Origin: Desulforudis sp.
Lineage (GTDB): Bacteria > Bacillota > Desulfotomaculia > Desulfotomaculales > Desulforudaceae
Length of the DNA: 6,599 bases
Direction: 5' to 3'
NCBI GenBank assembly: GCA_014859075.1
Contig: JACUUW010000107.1
Location: forward strand, 1-6,599
The position numbers and the translations under genes are program-made. Below are positions 1 through 5,733 of the stretch, one piece after another; within the stretch, counting starts at the first letter, position 1, and every line of letters begins with the position of its first letter. A model generated the notes under the pieces. That model saw only the letters and a list, made by a program, of their open reading frames with translations. It had not been told where the DNA came from and ran no database searches.

Positions 1-1074
1 ACTCTCGTTGTCCTGCCTCCGGAGCTGCTCGCCGAGGTTGAAGATGTCGGCCCGTAGAGCCTGAGACTTGCGGACGGTGTGTTCAATCTCGTCCTTCACG
101 ACCCGGCTTAACTCCTCGTTCAGGATGCTCCACGACCGGGGTTTGGCTATATCCCGCAAAACACCATACTCGCTGATGTCGGCTCTTACTTCAATGCTAA
201 TGTCTGCTTTGACCTGGTGGCCGTCCGCTTCCATGGTAATGCTCGAAAAAGCCCTGCGGATCCCGATTCCGATTATCTGGTCGGGCGGAGCCCCCGGGAA
301 GGGCACGTTTACGATCGTTTCCCGGATCCGCCCCTGCTCCCAGAGAAACCCCCGCGTCTCCTGGAGCGTGAGGTAACCGACGAGTCTTCCGTTCCGGAAT
401 ACGGCCGTGCCCACGGCCCGGACGAGCGGTTCGGCCTGTTTGCCGCCGGCGGGGTCTTCCCTGATCACGGTAAGCGCCGGCGTAACCGCGGCGGCGGTCT
501 GGCTGTTCAACGCGGCCAGGAAGTCCCGGAGCCTGATGTCGGGCACAAAACCGGTCAGAGTCTGCGCCTCCAGGATACTAATCATTCCTTGGGCCGGCGT
601 TCCGGCCAACTTGACGTTGGTGGAAAGAAGCTCTTTGCCGGAAACGGCCTTGGCGACGACCAACCGGGCCGCACGCCGCGCTTCAAAACCTCTGCCCGGT
701 CGTTCTATCAAAATCCGCATGTCTGTTTTTGCCAGATCCTGGCCAAGGATTATGAGCTGCGTTTGACCGAAAGAGGGGCGGCGCGCGGATTCCACCGCCA
801 TTCTGTTCGAGGCCTCCACCGTGCTACGTCCCGTGGCCGATAGGTTCACAAAGGGTTCCTGGCCGCCGCCCCCGCCCTGACCGACGGTTTGCCCCGGCGG
901 CTGCGGATTCAGGACTTGCGCGGTTATCTCTACCTTGTCTCCCGATTCTTCCGGGGCCGGGTCAAAGGCCACGGCCCAGACCATGCCCAACTGGTTCAGC
1001 TCGACCCGGTCCCAACAGCCGGTGAGAAGGATCAAGGACAGAAGGAGCATCGCGGCCAGCCCGTGGCCTTTCAC
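1..1074 (-). CDS. gerC: Spore germination receptor lipoprotein GerC (GerAC family), C-terminus cut by window edge
   Basis: This is the lipoprotein subunit of the nutrient germinant receptor. It sits on the outer face of the spore inner membrane and is needed for GerA/GerB function. The frame is open from a GTG at 1074 to the left edge: 358 residues with no stop. The N-terminus is a signal peptide with a basic start and Leu-rich core. It ends in an LTGC lipobox (Cys20), followed directly by WDRVELNQLG, the usual GerAC opening. The N-terminal domain spans about residues 21-190. The C-terminal GerAC domain starts near 218 with VGTAVFRNGRLVGYLTL and continues to the edge, so perhaps 15-40 residues are missing. 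Residues 60-73 form a Gly/Gln-rich loop with five consecutive glycines. The start codon overlaps the gerB stop (GTGA), and AAGGAGGT at 1081-1088 lies 6 bases upstream, so translation is probably coupled. Family assignment is firm; the germinant cannot be told. Confidence 0.95.
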   Translation of the reverse strand, partial: MKGHGLAAMLLLSLILLTGCWDRVELNQLGMVWAVAFDPAPEESGDKVEITAQVLNPQPPGQTVGQGGGGGQEPFVNLSATGRSTVEASNRMAVESARRPSFGQTQLIILGQDLAKTDMRILIERPGRGFEARRAARLVVAKAVSGKELLSTNVKLAGTPAQGMISILEAQTLTGFVPDIRLRDFLAALNSQTAAAVTPALTVIREDPAGGKQAEPLVRAVGTAVFRNGRLVGYLTLQETRGFLWEQGRIRETIVNVPFPGAPPDQIIGIGIRRAFSSITMEADGHQVKADISIEVRADISEYGVLRDIAKPRSWSILNEELSRVVKDEIEHTVRKSQALRADIFNLGEQLRRQDNES

Positions 1075-2186
1075 GATTCCACCTCCTTGCCGCGCAAAAC
1101 CGCCGCCACGAAGAGGACGGTGGGCATACCGACCTGGACGGTGAGGAAATATAGCGGCATTATCTCCGCCAAGGCGGTGGTCAGCTGGGCTACGTTATCG
1201 TACAACAGCGTGGACAGGGCGGCGACAAAGAACGCGGCCGCCGGGAGCAACCCCCTGGTTGATTTCACACCGGTAAGTTGCGCGAGGCCGGCCACCGCGA
1301 TGAAAAACCAAAACCCGAACTTCACGCTGACCGCTGCCACCCATACCAACACCGACAGCGGGTCGAGGCGGTTGAAAAACTCGCCGATAAACACGAACCG
1401 GGCCAGGGAATAGACCGGGAACTGGAGGCGGGTGGTCTCGGCGGCGTTGAACACGGCGATGATTCCGGCGATCAACAGGGACAGGAAGAAGGTGGTAATG
1501 ACCAGACCCCCGACGGCGGCGCGGCCGACGCGCACCTCCGGTTTCACGTACGGGAGCAGCATGCTGAGCCCGAAGACCAGGCTGAGCCAGCCGGCCGAGA
1601 TGACCGACCCCGCCAGGAGGTCGGGCAGACCGCCGTAGGAGACGAGCGGGGCCAGGTGACCGGGTTCCATGTTCGGGGAAACCATCAGCAACAGGACCAG
1701 CAAAGTTGCCAGGGCGATGGGGACGATAAGTTGGTTGAGATGGACCAGTACGTGCAGCCCCTGCCACAGGAGGTAAACGGCCAAAACGGCTAATGAGCCG
1801 TAGAAAACGGCGCCCGGGGTGGTGATCAGAATGGTGGAGTCCAGAAACATGCTGTGTTCCTGGATGTTCGTCGCGGCCATGTGGAAGAAAAAAAGCACGT
1901 ACATTAACCCCACCGCTTTCCCAAGCGGGCGGCCCAGAATCCTTGGCGCGTACTCAACCGGGGTCTGACCGGGATAACGCCGGTGCAAGGCGATCACCAG
2001 GCAGGCGACGAAGACGGCGACCGGCAGCGCGAACCAGGGTGCCAGCCAGGCGCTTTGCGCGGTCTTGACGGCCAAGGTGTTCGGCAGCAGCAGCAGCGCG
2101 GTGGACAGGACAAGGGTGAGCACAATCGCGGTGAGTTGGCCGCTGGTAATGAACCGGCGCTTAATCGTCAATTCCCCCCTGCTCAA
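1071..2186 (-). CDS. gerB: Spore germination receptor permease subunit GerB (GerAB family)
   Basis: This is the integral membrane subunit of the germinant receptor, from the amino acid/polyamine/organocation transporter superfamily, and is thought to carry the germinant-binding pocket. The 371-residue length is normal for the family. About ten hydrophobic helices can be seen, near residues 16-36, 47-67, 89-108, 124-145, 152-169, 190-213, 226-246, 279-302, 313-328 and 343-364. The family hallmark FPVYSLARFVFIGEF followed by FNRLD lies at 256-275, between helices 7 and 8. The start is uncertain: TTG at 2186 overlaps gerA by 26 bases, while TTG at 2171 overlaps by 11 and gives the more typical N-terminus MTIKRRFITSGQL. 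A G-run (AGGGGGGA) lies almost against the second TTG, so neither start has an ideally spaced ribosome binding site. The stop overlaps gerC by four bases. Identity is firm; only the first few residues are in doubt. Confidence 0.95.
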   Translation of the reverse strand: MSRGELTIKRRFITSGQLTAIVLTLVLSTALLLLPNTLAVKTAQSAWLAPWFALPVAVFVACLVIALHRRYPGQTPVEYAPRILGRPLGKAVGLMYVLFFFHMAATNIQEHSMFLDSTILITTPGAVFYGSLAVLAVYLLWQGLHVLVHLNQLIVPIALATLLVLLLMVSPNMEPGHLAPLVSYGGLPDLLAGSVISAGWLSLVFGLSMLLPYVKPEVRVGRAAVGGLVITTFFLSLLIAGIIAVFNAAETTRLQFPVYSLARFVFIGEFFNRLDPLSVLVWVAAVSVKFGFWFFIAVAGLAQLTGVKSTRGLLPAAAFFVAALSTLLYDNVAQLTTALAEIMPLYFLTVQVGMPTVLFVAAVLRGKEVES

Positions 2187-3627
2187 TGGGGTTCAGGTCC
2201 TGCACCTCGGGCCGGCTGACCACGAAAGTGTCCATCATGCCGGCCTTGGAGATCGGGACCAGCGGGAAGAAATAGGGTACGCCGAAAGACCGGATCGACA
2301 GGAGATGCCCAAGCACAAACAGGTAGAGGACGATGACCCCGTACAGTCCAAGAACGGCCGCGCCCAGAAGGAAGGCCACCCGCAGGATGAGTTGGGGCGC
2401 ATTGAGGGACAGACTGGGCACCGTGAAGGAGGCGATGGCGGTGAACCCGACGACGATCACCATCGCCGGTGAGACGATCCCCGCGGTGATGGCGGCTTGA
2501 CCAAGGACGATACCGCCGACGATACTCACCGCCTGGCCCATCGGTCTCGGCAGCCGCACGCCGGCCTCCCGCAGCCCCTCGAACACGAAACCCATGATCA
2601 GGGCTTCCAGCGCCGCCGGAAACGGCACGACCTCCCGCTGGTTGAGGAGCGTCACCAGCAGGGGTGTCGGGATCATCTCATGGTGGAACGTAACGGATGC
2701 GACGTACAAGGCCGGTCCGAGAATGGCCAGGTGCAGCATGGTGTAGCGGATGATCCTGATGATGCCCTGAAGCATGCGGTTTTCGTAGTAGTCTTCCGGA
2801 CTCTGCAGGTGTTCCACGAAAACGCTGGGAACCATGACGCTAAAGGGGGTGCGGTCCACCAGGACGGCGACCCGGCCTTCCAAGAGTCCCGCGACCACCC
2901 GGTCCGGCCTTTCCGTGACCAGCGCGGTGGGGAAAAGAGGGTAGGGGGATGCTTGGAGCTGTCTGGCGACGGTTCCGTGCCCGGCCACCCGCTTGATCTG
3001 CCTGCCGCCCAGTCGCCGCACGACTTCTTCAATGACGGAGGGCATGGCCAGACCGTCCACGTACAGGACGTATACCGTGGTCTTGGTATGCTCCCCGATG
3101 TGCAGCTCCCGGACCCGCAGCGCCGCGTTCTTGAGTCCCAAGCGCACCAAGGCCGCGTTGTCGCCGATGTTTTCCACGAAAGACTCCCGTGGTCCACGCA
3201 CCACGGTTTCCGCGGTCGGTTCTTCCACGTTGCGCGTGCGGGGACCGAAGGTGTCCAGAACGAGGCACTCATCGTCCCCCTCCCGGAAGAGCAGCGACTT
3301 ACCCCCCAGAAGATCTTCGACGGACTCGTCAAGGCTGGAACGGTACCGGACCGCGGCAATGGGTATCTGCGCGGCGGGCGGGACTCCCGGAGACGAAGCG
3401 GAGTCTCTAACGATGGTTTCGAGTACCGTTTCCGAAAGCAGCTTGGTGTCGGCCAGTCTGTCCAGGAAAAGGAGCACGGCGGGGCTGCCCCCCATTATCA
3501 GGTGGCGGACAACGAGGTCGGGCGGGTCACCCAGCCGCTTGCGGATTAGTGCGGCAAACTCAACGGTGGTGTGGCCTGAGATGGAGTCTTGTTTTGCCGG
3601 GACGCCGGACTTTTTGTGCCTGCGCAA
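2161..3627 (-). CDS. gerA: Spore germination receptor subunit GerA (GerAA family)
   Basis: This is the largest subunit of the nutrient germinant receptor in the spore inner membrane; related Bacillus receptors are thought to act as ligand-gated channels. The 488-residue length is typical. A soluble N-terminal region (about 20-285) ends with the conserved LVDRTPFSVMVPSVFVEHLQ and PEDYYE (277-282). The membrane part follows, with helices near 294-314, 364-384, 386-404 and 413-440. Family signatures include FHHEMIPTPLL (314-324), a REVVPFPAALEAL segment, LREAGVRLPRP (352-361), QAVSIVGGIVLGQAA and VSPAMVIVV. The start is a TTG at 3627. The codon just before it is an in-frame TAA, so no longer start exists, and the next Met is residue 45, too far in. 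The upstream G-run at 3638-3643 is a weak ribosome binding site 10 bases away. This is the first gene of the gerA-gerB-gerC operon. The GerAA assignment is firm; the exact start is only likely. Confidence 0.95.
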   Translation of the reverse strand: MRRHKKSGVPAKQDSISGHTTVEFAALIRKRLGDPPDLVVRHLIMGGSPAVLLFLDRLADTKLLSETVLETIVRDSASSPGVPPAAQIPIAAVRYRSSLDESVEDLLGGKSLLFREGDDECLVLDTFGPRTRNVEEPTAETVVRGPRESFVENIGDNAALVRLGLKNAALRVRELHIGEHTKTTVYVLYVDGLAMPSVIEEVVRRLGGRQIKRVAGHGTVARQLQASPYPLFPTALVTERPDRVVAGLLEGRVAVLVDRTPFSVMVPSVFVEHLQSPEDYYENRMLQGIIRIIRYTMLHLAILGPALYVASVTFHHEMIPTPLLVTLLNQREVVPFPAALEALIMGFVFEGLREAGVRLPRPMGQAVSIVGGIVLGQAAITAGIVSPAMVIVVGFTAIASFTVPSLSLNAPQLILRVAFLLGAAVLGLYGVIVLYLFVLGHLLSIRSFGVPYFFPLVPISKAGMMDTFVVSRPEVQDLNPIEQGGIDD

Positions 3628-3654
3628 TTACGGGCAGCCCCCCGCGTGTTTTCC

Positions 3655-3684
3655 GGTTATGATTTACCAGAATCCCGACAATTA
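3655..3684 (-). promoter_or_regulatory. Weak candidate sigma-G-like promoter for the ger operon
   Basis: On the minus strand, TAATTG (3684-3679) and CATAACC (3661-3655) are separated by exactly 17 bases, and the second box ends 27 bases before the gerA TTG. In Bacillus, gerA-type operons are read in the forespore by sigma-G, whose boxes resemble TGAATA and CATACTA. The first four bases of the -10 box match, but the -35 box matches only 3 of 6. Placement is right and the match is poor, so this is a guess. Confidence 0.2.
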
Positions 3685-3702
3685 ACCAAAAGCAGCGGTT
3701 AA
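3682..3702. repeat. Inverted repeat TTAACC-N9-GGTTAA upstream of gerA
   Basis: These are perfect 6-base arms, TTAACC (3682-3687) and GGTTAA (3697-3702), about 55-75 bases upstream of the gerA start. The element overlaps the -35 box of the candidate ger promoter, where a repressor or activator site could sit. It is also short enough to be chance. No T-run follows it on either strand, so it is not a terminator. Confidence 0.35.
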
Positions 3703-3752
3703 GGGGGGATAAGGGCGACCGGGCCCAGCCACCCGAGAATAGAGCCGCTTTT

Positions 3753-3783
3753 GCGGTTCACGGATGTTACCTGCGTTTCACGG
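3753..3783. repeat. Direct repeat GCG(G/T)TTCACGG, 20-base period
   Basis: Two 11-base copies, GCGGTTCACGG (3753-3763) and GCGTTTCACGG (3773-3783), differ at one position. They are 20 bases apart start to start, close to two helical turns. They lie just downstream of the small membrane protein gene (stop at 3791) and upstream of gerA. The spacing would suit a protein bound on one face of the DNA, but two copies are weak evidence. Confidence 0.35.
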
Positions 3784-3790
3784 TTTGCGG

Positions 3791-4030
3791 TCAGGAGGCG
3801 CCCCGGTCGGCGCGCCGGGCCAATCCGTAGACGACTGCCGAAAAGACACCGAGCAGCAGGACGGGTCCCAGAAGTTTGACCGGCAGCGGGAGGGAGGAGG
3901 GGTTGGCCGGAACGCCCCCGGTCGCGGAGATGATGCCCAGGAAGACAAAGACTACGACGATGACCGCGCCGGCCAGGCGGTCGCCGCGTGGGATTTTTAT
4001 CTTTCCGAACGTGTCGCGCTCCGTCGCCAA
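3791..4030 (-). CDS. Small two-helix membrane protein, unknown function
   Basis: I do not recognise this 79-residue protein. It has a short charged N-terminus (MATERDTFGKIKIPRGDR), then a hydrophobic helix near 19-38. A short Pro-rich link (VPANPSSLPLP) follows, then a second helix near 52-69 and a basic tail (ARRADRG). This suggests a hairpin in the membrane with both ends on the cytoplasmic side, the basic residues favouring that by the positive-inside rule. It is a real gene on two grounds: codons are strongly G/C-ending like those of its neighbours, and AAGGAGG at 4038-4044 stands 7 bases before the TTG at 4030. An ATG at 4037 in another frame abuts that site and is not usable. The gene points towards the ger operon with 163 bases between, so read-through is possible, and it diverges from the M48 protease gene. 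A regulatory or accessory role for either neighbour would be inference only. Confidence 0.7.
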   Translation of the reverse strand: MATERDTFGKIKIPRGDRLAGAVIVVVFVFLGIISATGGVPANPSSLPLPVKLLGPVLLLGVFSAVVYGLARRADRGAS

Positions 4031-4037
4031 TGCACAT

Positions 4038-4044
4038 CCTCCTT
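4038..4044 (-). promoter_or_regulatory. Ribosome binding site AAGGAGG fixing a TTG start
   Basis: AAGGAGG on the minus strand, 7 bases upstream of the TTG at 4030. It is a full match to the anti-Shine-Dalgarno core. It selects the 79-residue frame over the overlapping longer frame that opens with ATG at 4037, which directly touches this site. Confidence 0.75.
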
Positions 4045-4065
4045 GGTTCCTAGTCTGAACCGGAG

Positions 4066-4085
4066 CGGCGAAATCAATTCCGCCG
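4066..4085. repeat. 20-base imperfect palindrome in the divergent promoter region, possible operator
   Basis: The arms CGGCGAAAT (4066-4074) and ATTCCGCCG (4077-4085) pair at 8 of 9 positions around a 2-base centre. It is the clearest symmetrical element in the 154 bases between the divergent small membrane gene and the M48 protease gene. It lies about 35 bases upstream of the small gene's start codon. The two-base centre suits a dimeric DNA-binding protein better than an RNA hairpin. No regulator is encoded next to it. Confidence 0.4.
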
Positions 4086-4129
4086 GTAACATGTGTGCGA
4101 GTCGTTGCAAGACCGGGCCTTTACGGCGA

Positions 4130-4158
4130 TGGAAAAGCGCAGTCGGGTCTGATATTGT
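4130..4158 (+). promoter_or_regulatory. Candidate sigma-A-type promoter for the M48 protease gene
   Basis: TGGAAA (4130-4135) and TATTGT (4153-4158) are 17 bases apart. Each matches 4 of 6 positions of TTGACA and TATAAT. The -10 box ends 40 bases before the protease start, and the area is AT-richer than its surroundings. This is the best-spaced pair I find in the divergent region, but it is only moderately close to consensus. Confidence 0.3.
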
Positions 4159-4198
4159 GTTATCGACCAGTCTAGTCCAAAGGCGGGTGAATTTTACG

Positions 4199-5419
4199 GT
4201 GAGTATGGGTCCGTTGCTGCTGTGGGGCGGAGTGTTCCTGAATTTTGTGCTTCTGTCGTTGCTGGCGTACTTCGCCCTGTCCCCGCCGGAGATCTCGGCT
4301 GACACGCTGGCTTATTTCGAGGGGAGCCAGGTGGAGAAAGGGCGTGTTTACGCCCAGGCGCGGTACCTGTTGTTCGCGGCCGACCAGGTCCTGGTGATTT
4401 TGGTGCTGGCGGCGGCGGTGCTTTTTCTTTTCGGCCGGGGCTGGGTGCCGCTGCCCGGGGCGAACCCGTATCTGCAACTGACCGTTTACCTCGTCCTGCT
4501 TTCGGCCCTGCTGGCCGTCGTCACCCTGCCGCTGGACTTCTGCCGCGGGTTCGTGCTGGAGCACCGGTACGGTTTCTCCACCCAGGGTCTGGGGCTGTGG
4601 TTTGCGGATCAGGGAAAGGGTTTCGTGATCAAGACGGTCCTGAGCCTGGTGGCGCTGGTCGGTTTTTTCCTGATTATTCGGAACGGGGCCTATTTCTGGC
4701 CCGTGCCGGCCGCCGGGGCGTTCGGCCTGTTCCTCGCGCTGCAGGCCATGCTGGCGCCCCTGGTCGTTGACCCGCTGTTTCACAAGTTCGAACCCCTGCC
4801 GGCCGGGCCCTTCAGGGATCGGGTGGTGGCACTGGCCGCGGACGCGGGGGTCGAGGTGGGTGAGGTGCTGGTCATGGACGCCGGCAGGCGGACCACCAAG
4901 GCGAACGCCTACTTCACCGGCATGGGCCGGACCAAGCGGATCGTCCTCTACGACAACCTCCTGCGGGACTTTTCCCCGCGGGAGGCGGAACTGGTGGTGG
5001 CCCATGAGCTCGGCCACTGGCAGAAACACCACATCACCAAGGGCATCCTGCTGGGTGTGGGCGGGGCCCTGGTGTTTTTCCTTCTGTACCGGCTGGTGCC
5101 GGCCGGATTCGGCGTGCCGGGCGGACACCCGGCGACGCTGCCGGTGCTTCTCCTGTTTATGACCGTGTTTTCGCTGGCGTCGTTGCCGGCGGGGAACACG
5201 GTCTCCCGCGCCTTTGAGCGGGAGGCGGACCGGGTGAGCCTGGAGTTGACCGGGGACCCCGCGGGCGCCATGGCCATGAAAAAGAACCTGGCGCTGCGCA
5301 ACCTGGCCGACGTCCAGCCCCACCCGTTCGTCCGGAGCCTTTTGTTCACCCACCCCCCCGCCGTTGAGAGAATCACGGCCGCCGAAGAGTGGGCCGGCGA
5401 AGCAACCCGGCATCAGTAA
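4199..5419 (+). CDS. Ste24/CAAX-protease-like M48 family membrane zinc metalloprotease
   Basis: This is a zinc-dependent endopeptidase of family M48, of the Ste24 (CAAX prenyl protease 1) type. It is embedded in the cytoplasmic membrane. Bacteria generally lack prenylated CAAX proteins, so a role in membrane protein turnover or quality control is more likely. The protein has 406 residues with helices near 5-26, 58-79, 92-111, 143-160, 171-189, 283-300 and 313-330. The Ste24 N-terminal domain signature FVLEHRYGFSTQGLGLWF is at 118-135. DPLFHKFEPLP (191-201) and NAYFTGMGRTKRIVLYD (236-252) precede the zinc site. His269, Glu270 and His273 form HELGH, and Glu342 in FEREAD is the third ligand. THPPAVERI (384-392) is the usual C-terminal motif. 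All catalytic residues are present. GTG at 4199 is preferred because GGGTGA lies 8 bases upstream; ATG at 4205 is the alternative. It is a monocistronic unit with its own promoter region. Confidence 0.92.
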   Translation: MSMGPLLLWGGVFLNFVLLSLLAYFALSPPEISADTLAYFEGSQVEKGRVYAQARYLLFAADQVLVILVLAAAVLFLFGRGWVPLPGANPYLQLTVYLVLLSALLAVVTLPLDFCRGFVLEHRYGFSTQGLGLWFADQGKGFVIKTVLSLVALVGFFLIIRNGAYFWPVPAAGAFGLFLALQAMLAPLVVDPLFHKFEPLPAGPFRDRVVALAADAGVEVGEVLVMDAGRRTTKANAYFTGMGRTKRIVLYDNLLRDFSPREAELVVAHELGHWQKHHITKGILLGVGGALVFFLLYRLVPAGFGVPGGHPATLPVLLLFMTVFSLASLPAGNTVSRAFEREADRVSLELTGDPAGAMAMKKNLALRNLADVQPHPFVRSLLFTHPPAVERITAAEEWAGEATRHQ

Positions 5420-5733
5420 AATTAGTTTGACAAGGCCGGGGGGTTTTTGCGCTTAGGGCGGGAGCGGCCGCCCGGATATCCGCCCGCGCGTCTAAGGTTT
5501 GGTGGCACTGACAAAAGTGCTGGTAATGGCCCTGAGATGCCGGGTAACAAAGAGCGCCCACGCCGTTGTCCGGGGTCACATGATTCGGATCTTCCTTCTG
5601 TAATTTCTACAAACCAAGGAGTACGGGGTAGTCTGGGGTCGGCGTGTGTGATAGTATAGCGAGCAAAATACAACGCCGCCACCACGCTGGATACGGGCGG
5701 GGGTGAGGAGCCTGAAGCCGTGAGGTGAGGATG
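5420..5733. other. Non-coding stretch of about 314 bases with short hairpins
   Basis: I see no convincing gene here: short frames on both strands have no ribosome binding site and poor codon use. It holds a GC hairpin (5456-5473), the perfect palindrome CGGATATCCG (5473-5482) and a GCACT/AGTGC hairpin with a 6-base loop (5505-5520). It also holds a long-range pairing of CCGG...ACAA (5540-5550) with TTGTCCGG (5566-5573). The AT-rich patch at 5590-5615 and the TATAGC at 5655-5660 could belong to a promoter for the downstream gene, but no matching -35 box is visible. No known riboswitch, T-box or tRNA could be recognised. Confidence 0.6.
5456..5473. repeat. GC-rich hairpin downstream of the M48 gene
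   Basis: GGGCGG (5456-5461) pairs perfectly with CCGCCC (5468-5473) around a 6-base loop, 37 bases after the protease stop codon, and runs directly into the palindrome CGGATATCCG. A strong stem here may stabilise or end the transcript. No T-run follows on either strand, so it does not meet the rule for an intrinsic terminator. Confidence 0.4.

Noticed and set aside
2497..3549. A 350-codon plus-strand open frame opposite gerA
   Set aside because: Low-complexity His/Gln/Arg/Asp-rich translation with no motif and no ribosome binding site; it is the antisense shadow of gerA.
3742..3759. GAGCCGC-TTTT-GCGGTTC hairpin downstream of the small membrane gene as its terminator
   Set aside because: On the transcribed strand only four contiguous pairs form before a mismatch, and no T-run follows.
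3764..4198. An N-terminal extension of the M48 protease back to 3764
   Set aside because: The extra 145 residues would overlap the well-supported small membrane gene on the other strand, are polar and unlike any M48 N-terminus, and would swallow the divergent promoter region.
5393..5411. GCCGG-N9-CCGGC inverted repeat at the end of the M48 gene as a terminator
   Set aside because: It lies inside the coding region and is followed by ATCAGTAAAATTAG, with no T-run.
4172..5413. A 413-codon open frame on the minus strand opposite the M48 protease gene
   Set aside because: Its translation is rich in Gln, His, Arg, Gly and Pro with no recognisable domain, as expected of the antisense of a GC-rich gene. 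The plus strand carries a complete protease with all catalytic motifs.
5427..5432. A perfect TTGACA just after the M48 stop, as a -35 box
   Set aside because: At 16-18 bases downstream there is only GC-rich sequence (around CGCTTA) that does not resemble a -10 box.
5525..5550. SAM-I or TPP riboswitch core suggested by GGCCCTGAGATGCCGGG
   Set aside because: The surrounding stems and the invariant bases of either class are missing, and the downstream gene has no link to methionine or thiamine.
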